Assembly (NCBI GenBank): GCA_023437715.1
Contig: JAEZFK010000005.1
Location: 62,001 to 126,000 of the forward strand
DNA length: 64,000 nt
Origin: Bacillota bacterium
GTDB lineage: Bacteria > Bacillota > Clostridia > Lachnospirales > Lachnospiraceae
Direction of reading: 5' to 3'
The notes under the pieces are model-generated. The model was not told where the DNA came from and did no database searches. It saw nothing but the letters and a program-made list of their open reading frames with translations. Each line of letters opens with the position of its first letter. Position 1 is the first letter of the stretch. The position numbers and the translations under genes were made by a program. Of this stretch, positions 34,801-43,785 are shown piece by piece.

Positions 34801-35988
34801 TTACTGGCAGAGGGCCTTGGCAACCTCAGCCGCATTCTGAAAGTCCGCTTCTTCCGGATTCCAAAGGCATTTGGCTTCTGTTTCCAGTACGGAGAATCCG
34901 GCCTCAGTCAGCCGTTCCCGAAGGACCTTTGTTCCTTCTCCGCTCCATCCGTAGCATCCGAACACAGCCGCTTTCTTGCCCTTATATTTCAATTCTTTCA
35001 GGAAATCAAGCCATCCTCCCACAGAAGAAAGGATACTGCCTCCCACGGTGGGGGAGCTCAGGGCGATTGCTTTCGATTTAAATACCTCTGTCATAATATC
35101 ATTCTTATTTATCTTGGAAATATTATAAATCTTCACCCGGGTATCCGGTGAAATCCGTGATATTTCTGCGCTGATCTTATGGGCCAGCTGCTTGGTTCCA
35201 TCCCACATGGTATCATAAACCACGGTGATCTGGTCCTCCTGATAGTTCTGAGACCATTCATAATACTTTTCCACGATCTGCAGCGGATTTTCTCTCCAGA
35301 TGGAGCCGTGGCTGGGAGCGATAATATCAATGGGAAGGTTCAGCCCCTGGATTTCCTCCACTTTCTTTTTTACAAGAGGTGAGAAAGGAGTTAAAATATT
35401 GGCGTAATACTTGAGGGCCTCTTCCCAGAGCCTGCACTGGTCTGCCTTGTCGTTAAACAATTCCTCTACGGCGAAATGCTGTCCAAAGGCGTCATTGGAG
35501 AAAAGAATATTGTCTCCTGTTAAATAAGTAGCCATGCTGTCGGGCCAGTGAAGCATTTTCATCTCCACAAAGACCAGCTTCTTTCCATTGCCGATATCAA
35601 TGGAATCCCCTGTTTTTACTACCTGATAATTCCATTCCGGATGATGGTACTGTCCTGTCAGGGACTTCACCCCGTTTGCCGTACAGTAAATTGGGGTGTT
35701 GGGGATTTTCTCCATCAGTGCGGGGAGAGAACCGCTGTGGTCCACTTCTCCGTGGTTGGCTACAATAAAATCTATTTCCTTTAAATCAATTTCTTTTTCC
35801 AGGTTGTCGATAAATTCTGTGGAATGGGGCTTCCATACCGTATCGATGAGAACCGTCTTTTCTTCTTTAATTAAATAAGCGTTCTGGCTTGAGCCATGGT
35901 TGATGGAATAGTCCGCTCCGTGGAAAGATTCCAGCTCCCAGTCCATAAAGCCCACCCAGTAAACATTATTTTTCACATGTTTTTTCAT
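34801..35988 (-). CDS. Flavodiiron protein (FprA, A-type flavoprotein)
   Basis: 395 aa, the two-domain class A length. The beta-lactamase-like diiron domain carries the ligand set H79, E81, D83/H84 (NHGEVDHSG), H147 (MLHWPDS), D166 (FSNDAFG) and H227 (APSHGSI). The C-terminal flavodoxin domain has the FMN phosphate loop VVYDTMWDGTK and later ALSSPTVGGSI and FGCYGWSGEG. It reduces O2 to water and/or NO to N2O in anaerobes. Its ATG overlaps the stop of the RIC gene (ATGA), so both are made together against oxygen or nitrosative stress. Confidence 0.95.
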   Translation of the reverse strand: MKKHVKNNVYWVGFMDWELESFHGADYSINHGSSQNAYLIKEEKTVLIDTVWKPHSTEFIDNLEKEIDLKEIDFIVANHGEVDHSGSLPALMEKIPNTPIYCTANGVKSLTGQYHHPEWNYQVVKTGDSIDIGNGKKLVFVEMKMLHWPDSMATYLTGDNILFSNDAFGQHFAVEELFNDKADQCRLWEEALKYYANILTPFSPLVKKKVEEIQGLNLPIDIIAPSHGSIWRENPLQIVEKYYEWSQNYQEDQITVVYDTMWDGTKQLAHKISAEISRISPDTRVKIYNISKINKNDIMTEVFKSKAIALSSPTVGGSILSSVGGWLDFLKELKYKGKKAAVFGCYGWSGEGTKVLRERLTEAGFSVLETEAKCLWNPEEADFQNAAEVAKALCQ

Positions 35989-36689
35989 TGTTCAATTCCT
36001 CCTTCATATTTTTGAAATAGCAGTGAGTTTTCTGTAAATATATGAATATACACATCCTTAACCAGTTCCTGCAGCTTCTGGAAGACCAGGTGGTAGGAAG
36101 TGCAGCCGTCTTCCGGCGCAGTGAAGTCATTGGTGCAGGCAGTGATTTCTTTTATCAGATTCCCGGCGGCTTCATGTTCATCCTCCAGCTCTTTCACATA
36201 TCCGATGTCCTTATTCGCCGCAAAGCTTTCTTTCATATAGGGGAAAATAAGTTTTTCTTCCTTTGCGAAGTGCTCCTGCAGCTCTTTTCTCAAGTCTGAA
36301 AAAAGTCCGTGTAAAGGAACCAGCTGATTCTGATGATGTTCATAATGAACCAGCAGTACCTTGTTGATCAGCTCATCAATTTCCGCCAGCAGGACTCTCT
36401 CCTTTGAATGGTGGGTATCGATAATATAGTCGATTAAGTCCGGGACTCTCATTTCCGTCAGCCGTTCCACGGCCAGCACTTGTCCCTTATTTGATTTATG
36501 AGTTTGGTTCACAAGCTTTTTATTCAGAAGCTCGATGAAGCTCCTGGATTCGATTCCCAGCTCCTGTAAGGCATCCTCCAGGGCATCCTTTCCGCCGCAG
36601 CAATAATCAATATGGAAATCATTGAAAATTTCAATTGCTTCCGGATAGGCCTTAACCACATCGGTCACTTTCATTTTACCTGTAATCAT
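35985..36689 (-). CDS. ric: RIC-family di-iron iron-sulfur cluster repair protein
   Basis: 234 aa, ATG at 36689 behind GAGGAGG. The N-terminal ScdA_N segment has the characteristic DYCCGG (Cys30-Cys31). The hemerythrin-like four-helix domain carries likely iron ligands H93/H94, H118/H119, H140 and E144 (EHFAKEEKLIFP), H172 (EDEHEAA), H216 and E220 (HIFTENSLLF). Relatives (ScdA, YtfE) rebuild Fe-S clusters damaged by NO or peroxide. First gene of the operon with the flavodiiron protein, under an FNR-type box. Confidence 0.93.
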   Translation of the reverse strand: MITGKMKVTDVVKAYPEAIEIFNDFHIDYCCGGKDALEDALQELGIESRSFIELLNKKLVNQTHKSNKGQVLAVERLTEMRVPDLIDYIIDTHHSKERVLLAEIDELINKVLLVHYEHHQNQLVPLHGLFSDLRKELQEHFAKEEKLIFPYMKESFAANKDIGYVKELEDEHEAAGNLIKEITACTNDFTAPEDGCTSYHLVFQKLQELVKDVYIHIFTENSLLFQKYEGGIEQ

Positions 36690-36750
36690 GATTTTCCTCC
36701 TCTTTCCTGAAATCCTGCTTTTCAGCAACGGTTGATCTGTTTGTAAGGCT

Positions 36751-36791
36751 AGTATAACCGGGAAAGAAGATAAAAAATGTGATTTAAATCA
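36751..36791 (-). promoter_or_regulatory. Class II Crp/Fnr-dependent promoter of ric
   Basis: Minus-strand -10 TATACT (36756-36751) has no recognisable -35. Instead a perfect TGATTTAAATCA palindrome (36780-36791) is centred about 41.5 bp upstream of the predicted start near 36744, the standard class II activator position. Confidence 0.7.
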
Positions 36792-36815
36792 TTATCTAAA
36801 AACTTTTTAAAATTT

Positions 36816-37505
36816 TCAAGTTTCATTTTCAAAGACATCCCTTAGAATATCTTTGTTCCGGACGTGGATCCTGCGGTTTCCTTCCAGCTCAATGGCTCCG
36901 TCTTTCCGGAGCTCTCCCAGCTTTCTGCTGATGGTTTCCCGCCGGACATTGATAAAGGCGGAGATATCGTCTCTGGTCAGCTCAATGGTTTCCCCCTTGA
37001 TCCGGCTGCTTCTGAATAAGAGAAAGCCGGCAACCCGGGCCTTGGCATCATTTACAGACAGCAGCTGCACCAGCTCATTTGCCGCCGACAGCTTCTGTCC
37101 CACCACGTTTAATATTTTAACCCCGATTTCAGGCTTTTTTAATATGAGCTCCTGAATGTCTGTCAGGGAGATGAGGCATACCCCGCATTCTCCCAGGGCA
37201 ACGGCGTTTGCCTCAAAGGCCTTTCCCCCGAAGATATTCTGTTCCCCGTATATATCGCCTTCCGCCAGTATATCAAGAACATATTCCTTTCCTTCCAGGG
37301 AATAGCGGTTGATCTTGACCTTTCCGTAACGGATGACCAGTATTTTATCCGCCGGATCATACTCGTAAAAAACCGCTTCCCCTCTCTTGTAGTCCAGATG
37401 GCGGGCCTTTGAAACCAGCTCCATCTGTTCTTCTAAGGAAAGAGGCTCAAAAAGAGGGATTTTCGAGGTGCACAGTTTGCTGCAATGATTACACGTAAGC
37501 TCCAT
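36816..37505 (-). CDS. Crp/Fnr-family regulator with N-terminal Cys cluster
   Basis: 229 aa. ATG at 37505 follows AAAGGAG by 7 nt, and the longer reading would run through a consensus promoter. The N-terminus carries C5, C8 and C12 (CNHCSKLC), reminiscent of Fe-S binding Fnr proteins. A cyclic-nucleotide-type beta-roll follows (GEAVFYEYDPADKILVIRYG, GDIYGEQNIFGG), then a dimer helix and a Crp HTH (LTRDDISAFINVRRETISRK). Probably an oxygen/NO or redox sensor activating the adjacent ric-flavodiiron operon through the box at 36780. Confidence 0.9.
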   Translation of the reverse strand: MELTCNHCSKLCTSKIPLFEPLSLEEQMELVSKARHLDYKRGEAVFYEYDPADKILVIRYGKVKINRYSLEGKEYVLDILAEGDIYGEQNIFGGKAFEANAVALGECGVCLISLTDIQELILKKPEIGVKILNVVGQKLSAANELVQLLSVNDAKARVAGFLLFRSSRIKGETIELTRDDISAFINVRRETISRKLGELRKDGAIELEGNRRIHVRNKDILRDVFENET

Positions 37506-37548
37506 GCCGTTCTCCTTTCGGGCGTTTTTCCGCTTTATGGATAATTGT

Positions 37549-37576
37549 ATTATATCAAATAGGAAGAAGATGGCAA
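37549..37576 (-). promoter_or_regulatory. Sigma-A promoter of the Crp/Fnr regulator
   Basis: Minus strand TTGCCA, 16-bp spacer, TATAAT; about 40 bp upstream of the ATG. Confidence 0.75.
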
Positions 37577-37623
37577 GAGGGATTCTCATTTCCCGGGTTT
37601 TCCGTTTTCTGCAAAGGAATGGG

Positions 37624-38721
37624 TTATGATATATGGTAACGGATGATCCTGTAAAATGGATGGTCCGGGGTGGTGAGCCGGTAATTGTCAGGAAGTAAGT
37701 GCATCACGTCGGGAATATCCTGGGCTTCCAGCGCAACGGCGCAGGAGGGGAAGGAGGAAGCATTGCCCTGCAAGGCCATTCCGCGGGGTAAGAATCCTCC
37801 TGAATATAACACCAGGGCAGGCGCATCCGTCATCATCTTCAAGGTCCGGCCCGTCTTTTTATCCCGCAGGATGCAGGCTTTTTTAAGCTCTACGGGCCGT
37901 CTGGCAAACCGCAGAGGCCGGAAAGTCTGATTTTTATTAAGAATGTAAGCATTATTATATCCCTGTCCAATGGAAAGCTGTTCCTTGCAGACCGGGCTTT
38001 TTGCGGACTGGATTCGGGAAAGGAGCTGTCCGGGAGAACGGAAGTCAAAGGTGGTATCTGCTGCAGGAATGATATCCGTCGGAACATGATCCTTATTATT
38101 TATGCACACACTATTGGAGAAGATCTGGATCTCCTGCTCCAGCCCGGAGGCGGAAAAATCCCCGGAAAGATTCCAGTAGGTGTGGTTGGACATATTAATA
38201 TAGGTAGGAGAGTCTGTGGCGGCGGTGTATTCTACGGTAAGCCAGTTGGTATCCTCCAGGGTATATCTGGCATAATAGGTTCTGTTGCCCGGATATCCAT
38301 CCAGACCGTCAGGCTGATTGGCGGACAGCAGGATGGAGGCTGATTCCAGACCGGAAGCCTCCGATACGACCTGCCAGAGCTGGGAGGATAGATTCATTGC
38401 CCCTCCGTGAAGCTGGTTTTTTCCGTCATTTTTTGAAAGCCGGTATATCCGGGAGCCTACAGGAAGCAGGGCGTCTCCGATTCTTCCGGCATTGGGCCCA
38501 AGGGTGGCTCCCGCATAGCAGATACAGCTTTCATAGGGGGCCATATCCTCAAAGCCAAGGGCCACGGCCTGCTCCCTGCCGCTTTCATCCCTCAGGGAAA
38601 CCCTTTGAATGGCCGCGCCCAGGGCCGTCACGGACACAGTCATGCCCCGGCTGGTGGTCATGTCATAAACCGTATAAGCGGTTCCCGCCTGATTCAACAA
38701 TTCTCTGGTTCTGATTTTCAT
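37624..38721 (-). CDS. Aldose 1-epimerase (galactose mutarotase family)
   Basis: 365 aa, ATG at 38721 behind GGAGGG. Mutarotase marks: GATLGPNAGRIGDALLP, NQLHGG (substrate His), SNHTYWNLSGD (catalytic-site His), and the acid region VALEAQDIPDVMH with the general base Glu. It speeds anomer exchange of galactose, glucose or arabinose-type sugars. It is divergent from the AraFGH-like importer, and a GAGCAA half-site abuts its own predicted promoter, so it probably belongs to the same regulon. Confidence 0.92.
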   Translation of the reverse strand: MKIRTRELLNQAGTAYTVYDMTTSRGMTVSVTALGAAIQRVSLRDESGREQAVALGFEDMAPYESCICYAGATLGPNAGRIGDALLPVGSRIYRLSKNDGKNQLHGGAMNLSSQLWQVVSEASGLESASILLSANQPDGLDGYPGNRTYYARYTLEDTNWLTVEYTAATDSPTYINMSNHTYWNLSGDFSASGLEQEIQIFSNSVCINNKDHVPTDIIPAADTTFDFRSPGQLLSRIQSAKSPVCKEQLSIGQGYNNAYILNKNQTFRPLRFARRPVELKKACILRDKKTGRTLKMMTDAPALVLYSGGFLPRGMALQGNASSFPSCAVALEAQDIPDVMHLLPDNYRLTTPDHPFYRIIRYHIS

Positions 38722-38744
38722 AAGCATACCCTCCATTTAAAATA

Positions 38745-39041
38745 AGTATAAAGATTTGCCGGGGGAAGGAGAAGAGCAAATAAGGAGAAGAGCAATTTTT
38801 CAAAATGAGAGAGCAAGGAGCAGCAACGGAAGCCATGAAATAAAGGGTCCGGCAGAAAAAACAGGCACGGAAAGAAGCCCCTGGGGCCAGTTTACGGTAA
38901 AAAAGAAAATTAATGGCAAATTTTTGAACGCATAAGAGCTCCTTTATTATACCGGCAGGGAAGCAGGCATAAGATGAGAGCAATTTTTAGCAATGATAGA
39001 GCAAACCTGCATAATGATGAATTTCGATTAGGTGATATAAT
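38745..39041. promoter_or_regulatory. Divergent control region with two AraC-type sites and two promoters
   Basis: This 366-bp gene-free stretch (38722-39087) holds GAGCAA half-sites at 38774, 38790 and 38811, and at 38978 and 38999. The pairs 38790/38811 and 38978/38999 are each spaced 21 bp, and both continue as GAGCAATTTTT. The importer -10 TATAAT is at 39036-39041, with a poor -35 just after the second site, as expected for AraC activation. The epimerase -10 TATACT is on the minus strand at 38750-38745. Confidence 0.75.
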
Positions 39042-39087
39042 TAGCTTATTAAAACGCAAAGCTGGAATGAAAAAGGAGGGGTAAGGC

Positions 39088-40593
39088 ATGGGGAGTGTAT
39101 TGGAATTCCAGAACATATCCAAATATTTTCCCGGAGTAAAAGCGTTGGACCAGGTATCCTTTCAGGCGCACTCCGGAGAGGTTCTGGCGTTTTTAGGGGA
39201 GAACGGAGCGGGCAAGTCCACTCTGCTAAAGGTGCTTAACGGGGATTACCAGCCTACGGGAGGAAAGTATCTTCTGGATGGGGTGGAGAAGCATTTTCAG
39301 TCCCCTCATGAGGCCATCGAGGAAGGGATTTCCGTCATATATCAGGAACGTCAGATTCTTCTGGAACTGTCCGTGGCGGAGAATATTTATCTGGGGAGAA
39401 TGCCTGTGAACAGGCTGGGATTCATTGATACCCGGAAAGCAAATGAAATGACGGCAAAAATCATTGAGGATTTTGGTCTTCCCATCAGTCCCACCGCCAA
39501 GGTAAAGGATTTAAGCATCGCCTATCAGCAGATGGTGGAAATTATGAAAGCCTATTCCAGAGAAAACTTAAAGGTCATCTGCTTTGACGAGCCCACAGCC
39601 TCCTTGTCGGATTCAGAAATTGAATCACTGTTTAAGATCATAGGGAAGCTGAAGGCAGAGGGGAAGATCATCATCTATGTGTCCCACCGCATGGACGAGC
39701 TTCGGAGGATTACGGATAAGGCGGCAATTTTTAAGGACGGCCGCTACGTGGCCACGGTGGAGACGGGAAAGGTGCCGGAGACGGAGCTGATCCGCATGAT
39801 GGTGGGCAGGGACTTAGGAGATATTTACCGGAACCTGGACAGGAACAAGACCATCGGTGATGTGCTTTTAGAGGTGAAGAACCTGTCCTCAGACTATGTG
39901 AAGGAAAATTCCTTTGTGCTGCGAAAGGGAGAGGTCTTAGGCTTTTCCGGCCTTGTAGGGGCGGGAAGGACCGAGCTTATGCGGGCCATCATCGGAGCGG
40001 ATGAGGCAAAAAGCGGTGAGATTTATCTGGAAGGGAAGAAGATACACAACCGTTCCCCTCATGAAGCCATGGAGCACGGAATCGTTCTGGTGCCGGAGGA
40101 CCGGAAGCTTCAGGGAATCCTTTCCAATTTAAGCGTCAGCGACAACATGAACATTGCCATGCTGGATACCAATTCCAATGGGCTGGGGTTTGTCAGCCGG
40201 GAAAAGGAAGAGAAGCTGGCCCTGGACGGAATCCGGGACTTTAAGATCAAGACTCCGTCTCCTGAGAAAAAGATTGTGGAGCTTTCCGGCGGAAACCAGC
40301 AGAAGTGTATTGTGGCCCGCTGGATCAGCACCAATCCAAAGGTGCTCATCTTAGATGAGCCAACCAAGGGAATTGACGTAGGCGCCAAATCCGAGTTTTA
40401 TCATATGATCTGTAAATTTGCCAAGGAAGGACTGGGAATCATTCTGATATCCTCCGAGCTTCCTGAGGTGATCGGCCTTTCGGACCGGATCATTGTCATG
40501 AAATCATTGAGAATCGCAGGAGAAATAGAGGCGGCGGAAGCGACCGAAAGCAAGCTTCTAAGCCTGGGTATGATTGGGGAGGTACAGGAATAA
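39088..40593 (+). CDS. Sugar ABC transporter ATPase, duplicated domains (RbsA/AraG/MglA type)
   Basis: 501 aa. Domain 1: Walker A GENGAGKST, Walker B VICFDEPTASLSD, with an atypical signature segment LSIAYQQMVEI. Domain 2: degenerate Walker A GLVGAGRTE, signature LSGGNQQKCIVARW, Walker B LILDEPTKGIDVGAKSE. This arrangement is normal for CUT2 ATPases of pentose/galactose importers. It is preceded by GGAGGGG and overlaps the permease start by one base. Confidence 0.95.
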   Translation: MGSVLEFQNISKYFPGVKALDQVSFQAHSGEVLAFLGENGAGKSTLLKVLNGDYQPTGGKYLLDGVEKHFQSPHEAIEEGISVIYQERQILLELSVAENIYLGRMPVNRLGFIDTRKANEMTAKIIEDFGLPISPTAKVKDLSIAYQQMVEIMKAYSRENLKVICFDEPTASLSDSEIESLFKIIGKLKAEGKIIIYVSHRMDELRRITDKAAIFKDGRYVATVETGKVPETELIRMMVGRDLGDIYRNLDRNKTIGDVLLEVKNLSSDYVKENSFVLRKGEVLGFSGLVGAGRTELMRAIIGADEAKSGEIYLEGKKIHNRSPHEAMEHGIVLVPEDRKLQGILSNLSVSDNMNIAMLDTNSNGLGFVSREKEEKLALDGIRDFKIKTPSPEKKIVELSGGNQQKCIVARWISTNPKVLILDEPTKGIDVGAKSEFYHMICKFAKEGLGIILISSELPEVIGLSDRIIVMKSLRIAGEIEAAEATESKLLSLGMIGEVQE

Positions 40594-41579
40594 TGGGAAC
40601 AAGTAAGAAAAGCAGAATTAAGATAAACGGTGACAAGATCGTACTGCTGGCGGCAATTGCGGTGGTATTCGGGCTTTTTACCTCTCTGAACAGGAACTTT
40701 CTTTCGGTTACGAACTTGATTAATATTCTGGTGGCAGCCTCCCTGGTGGGGCTGGTGGCTGTGGGCCATACATATTTAATCATTGCAGGGCAAAATGACC
40801 TGTCCCCCGGCTCTGTGGCCGCCTTTTCCGGCGTCGTGGCTGCTCTTCTGGTTGGAAAGGGAGTCCCCTTCGGCGCTGCGGTGATTCTGACCATTGCAGG
40901 GGGAGTCCTCATCGGGTTTTTCAATTCCTTTATGGTGAACCGGATTCACTTGGAGGCCTTTATTGCGACCCTGGTGACCCAGTCCATTATCAGGGGCTTT
41001 GCCTACATTATATGCGGGGGAAAACCGGTTTCCATCAGCAACAGGACCTTTCTCATTCTGGGAAAGGCCAGGATATTGAACATTCCCCTTTCCGTATGGA
41101 TCATGGTGATCTGCATTATCATCTTCGGCATCATCCTGTCCAAAACCAAATTCGGAAGAAGCGTATATGCCATCGGCGGAAGCATGGAAGCTGCCAGACT
41201 GGCCGGCTTAAATCCCAAAAGGATCATCACCACCTGTTATGTGATGATGGGAATTCTCTGCTCCATCGGCGGAATCATTTTCGCGGCCCGCATGAATTCC
41301 GGCCAGCCGGCAGCCAATGTGAACCTGGAATTCGACGCCATCACAGCGGTTATCCTGGGCGGCGTATCCTTTATCGGCGGAGTGGGAAACATGGGAGGCA
41401 CCATCCCTGGAATTATATTGATCCAGTCCTTTAATACGGGCCTTACCATGGTAAATGTCCCCAGCTTCTGGCAGTTTGTGGCAAAGGGAGGACTTCTCTT
41501 ATTTGCCCTTGCAACCGACTATTTGAGAAAGCAGAAGAGAGAGCGGGATTTACTTGCCGCTTCCATGAAGAATTTATAG
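40593..41579 (+). CDS. Sugar ABC transporter permease (RbsC/AraH type)
   Basis: 328 aa, eight to ten membrane helices. CUT2 permease marks are GHTYLIIAGQNDLSPGSVAA, the cytoplasmic loop AIGGSMEAARLAGLNPKRI that contacts the ATPase, and AVILGGVSFIGGVGNMGGTI. Coupled to the ATPase by TAATG. Forms the pore of the AraFGH/RbsABC-like system with the binding protein downstream. Confidence 0.95.
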   Translation: MGTSKKSRIKINGDKIVLLAAIAVVFGLFTSLNRNFLSVTNLINILVAASLVGLVAVGHTYLIIAGQNDLSPGSVAAFSGVVAALLVGKGVPFGAAVILTIAGGVLIGFFNSFMVNRIHLEAFIATLVTQSIIRGFAYIICGGKPVSISNRTFLILGKARILNIPLSVWIMVICIIIFGIILSKTKFGRSVYAIGGSMEAARLAGLNPKRIITTCYVMMGILCSIGGIIFAARMNSGQPAANVNLEFDAITAVILGGVSFIGGVGNMGGTIPGIILIQSFNTGLTMVNVPSFWQFVAKGGLLLFALATDYLRKQKRERDLLAASMKNL

Positions 41580-41588
41580 GTGTTCCAC

Positions 41589-41608
41589 GGAAAACCGGCA
41601 GGTTTTCC
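41589..41608 (+). terminator. Small hairpin between permease and binding-protein genes
   Basis: GGAAAACC/GGTTTTCC with a GGCA loop and no T-run. It probably marks an RNA processing or stability boundary ahead of the binding-protein gene. A lone GAGCAA copy follows at 41616. Confidence 0.4.
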
Positions 41609-41647
41609 TGAAATAGAGCAAAAATTAAAACAGGAGGGTTTCAAATC

Positions 41648-42721
41648 ATGAAAAAAACAGCAGCAATTATTTTGGCAGCAGCGATGGCAATGGGGTTGAC
41701 AGCCTGCAGCGGATTTTCCGACGAGCCTGCGGCAACTACAACGGCAGGTACGGCAGAGACAACGGCAGGAGCCGCCCAGACGGAAAGCACGACTCAGGCC
41801 CAGGCCGGCGGGAAGGGCGTTGTTTACGGAATTTACAAGGCAGGGGACCAGACCTGGTTCATTGACGAAGGAGCAGCAGCCCAGAAGGTTGTGGAAGAAA
41901 AGGGCGATGAATTTATCTATGTGGATGCCAAGATGAGCCCGGAAGAATACTTAAAGGCCATTGACAATGCTATTGCCAATAAGGCAAAGGGAATCGTTAC
42001 CTGCATCCCGGACCAGACCATGTCCCAGGCTGTGGTTGATAAATGCAAGGAAGCCGGAATCCCCCTGGTAGCGGCTGATGACGCGCTTCAGACAGAGGCG
42101 GGAGAAAAGATCGCTCCGTGGGTGGGCATTAACGCTTACGTAATCGGCCAGGCCAACGGCCAGTGGCTGGCGGATTATGCCAATAAAAATAATCTGACAG
42201 GGGACACGGAATGCGGTCTGCTGATCCTGACCATGGATACGGTATCCTCCTGCGTTCCCCGGGCGGAAGGTGAATACGACAAGTTTACGGAAGCATGCCC
42301 TGACTTTGCCAAAGAGCGGATTTTCAAAGCCGATTACGACGGAACCACGGATAAGGGAAATGTAGCTGCCACATCAGTCATCACTGCCCATCCGGAAATT
42401 AAGAAATGGCTGGTGACGGGAGCCAATGAGGAAGGCACCATCGGTGCAGTCCGTGCCATGGAGAGCGCAGGCCTGGATGCCAATGCAACGGTAGTAGGCC
42501 TGGGAGGCTATATGGCAAAGGATGAATGGAACAACAAGGGAGCTGAGGGAACCTGCATGAAGGCAGCAGCCTACTTCTCCTCTGATTCCGTAGGAGCAGG
42601 CTCGGTCAATGTTTTATACGATGCGATCAGCGGAAAAGAAGTTCCTATGGAGACAGCCGTAGATGCGGTGATCGTTACCCCCGAAAATTACAAGGAAGTG
42701 ATGGGTAAAGCAGCGGAATAA
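41648..42721 (+). CDS. Sugar-binding lipoprotein, AraF-like
   Basis: 357 aa. Lipobox LTAC with Cys20, then a Thr/Ala-rich linker. The mature domain is a periplasmic-binding type 1 fold. By eye it resembles the E. coli arabinose-binding protein AraF: QTWFIDEGAAAQK, AKGIVTCIPDQ, IPLVAADDALQTEAG, HPEIKKWLVTGANEEGTIGAVR and the C-terminal VDAVIVTPENYKE. Arabinose or galactose are plausible ligands, which fits the epimerase gene of the same regulon. Last gene of the importer operon. Confidence 0.93.
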   Translation: MKKTAAIILAAAMAMGLTACSGFSDEPAATTTAGTAETTAGAAQTESTTQAQAGGKGVVYGIYKAGDQTWFIDEGAAAQKVVEEKGDEFIYVDAKMSPEEYLKAIDNAIANKAKGIVTCIPDQTMSQAVVDKCKEAGIPLVAADDALQTEAGEKIAPWVGINAYVIGQANGQWLADYANKNNLTGDTECGLLILTMDTVSSCVPRAEGEYDKFTEACPDFAKERIFKADYDGTTDKGNVAATSVITAHPEIKKWLVTGANEEGTIGAVRAMESAGLDANATVVGLGGYMAKDEWNNKGAEGTCMKAAAYFSSDSVGAGSVNVLYDAISGKEVPMETAVDAVIVTPENYKEVMGKAAE

Positions 42722-42739
42722 ACCGATTGCCTGGTGATG

Positions 42740-42775
42740 AAAAAAGCAGCCTCTGCAATGCAGGGGCGCTTTTTT
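42740..42775. terminator. Bidirectional terminator between importer and araC-type gene
   Basis: AAAAAAGC and GCCTCTGCA pair with TGCAGGGGC and GCTTTTTT (42740-42775), giving T-runs on both strands. It ends both convergent transcripts. Confidence 0.85.
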
Positions 42776-43623
42776 CAGTTTCTGATAGAAAAACGGTATT
42801 CGGACGGCGTGATTCCCGTCACCTTTTTAAAGGTGGTGCAAAAGCTGCTCTCACTGGTAAAGCCTGTGCTGAAACAGATGTCCTTGATGGTAATATCAGA
42901 GGACTTTAAAAGGAATTTGGCATTGTTTACCCTGGCGGCAATCACATATTCGTGAGGAGAAAACCCGGATTCCTTTTTAAACAGCCTGCTGAAGTAAAAA
43001 GGGCTTAGGGAAGCCTGGTCCGCCATATCCTTCAGGGTGAGGGGATCGGTTAAATGCTCGTTGATGTAGGCGATGGTGTCCTCGATGATGCTGGAAGAGA
43101 CGTTTTCCGAATGCTCAAAGTCCCTGTTGACCAAAAGCTCCGTTAAAATATTAACAATATAGTTGTTCAGCCAGGCCTCTTTTATGGATATACATTCCTT
43201 AAACTGCAGATAAATCTTGTGAAGATATTTTTCCAGGCGGTAGGTATCCCGCAGGGAGATGACCGGAGGTCCGCCATCCAGGATCGCTTCATAATAGTCC
43301 GCCGCGCCGCTGCCGTCAAAATGAAGCCATTCCGCTTCCCAGCCCTTTGAGGTCCAGTAGGAGTGAGGCTCATAGCAGTTTAACAAAACCACCTGCCCTC
43401 CGCCTGCATGATAGATTTTCCCCCCTGTCTCTATCTGGCATTCTCCTCTGCGGATGAACATGATGAGGAAGCTGTCATAGGCATTCCGGTGAAGGGAATA
43501 ACCGGGATCGTACCGGAAAAGTCCCATAGTAATGGGGTATAAGAAAATCCTTTTTGCCTGGGCACTGGGCGTATACACATAATAATCCGACCCTGAGATG
43601 ACTCCGCGTTCCGTAGACAGCAT
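42775..43623 (-). CDS. AraC-family regulator with cupin sensor domain
   Basis: 282 aa, ATG at 43623 behind GGAGGG. The N-terminal cupin half has HRNAYDSFLIMFIRRGECQI and GGQVVLLNCYEPHSYW, as in RhaS/AraC. The C-terminal double HTH has LTLKDMADQASLSPFYFSRL and ITIKDICFSTGFTSESSFCT, with the closing TGITPSEYR. It lies between the sugar importer and the DUF5107-TPR gene, and the GAGCAA sites lie upstream of both. It is the obvious candidate to bind them and activate transcription when sugar is present. Confidence 0.93.
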   Translation of the reverse strand: MLSTERGVISGSDYYVYTPSAQAKRIFLYPITMGLFRYDPGYSLHRNAYDSFLIMFIRRGECQIETGGKIYHAGGGQVVLLNCYEPHSYWTSKGWEAEWLHFDGSGAADYYEAILDGGPPVISLRDTYRLEKYLHKIYLQFKECISIKEAWLNNYIVNILTELLVNRDFEHSENVSSSIIEDTIAYINEHLTDPLTLKDMADQASLSPFYFSRLFKKESGFSPHEYVIAARVNNAKFLLKSSDITIKDICFSTGFTSESSFCTTFKKVTGITPSEYRFSIRN

Positions 43624-43690
43624 GTATGGGCCCTCCTTTCCTTTTATGAAACCATTATAGGGAAAAAACAATTATCCGTCAATTGGATAA

Positions 43691-43755
43691 GAGCAATTTT
43701 TATAAATTAATAGGCAACTAAACGTAATGAAAACATGAATAAAAGGTTATATAGT
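43691..43755 (+). promoter_or_regulatory. Third AraC-type site with -10 of the DUF5107-TPR gene
   Basis: GAGCAATTTTT at 43691 and AGGCAA at 43712 keep the 21-bp spacing. A -10-like TATATA/TATAGT at 43748-43755 lies 31 bp beyond the second half-site, the same distance as in the importer promoter. The match in position as well as sequence makes it convincing. Confidence 0.7.
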
Positions 43756-43785
43756 ATAGGCAAGAACTTAAAAGGAGGTCTAAAA

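Noticed and set aside
38774..39004. GAGCAA copies as a CRISPR-like or satellite repeat
   Set aside because: Units are too short and unevenly placed; the 21-bp pair spacing next to promoters fits regulator sites instead.
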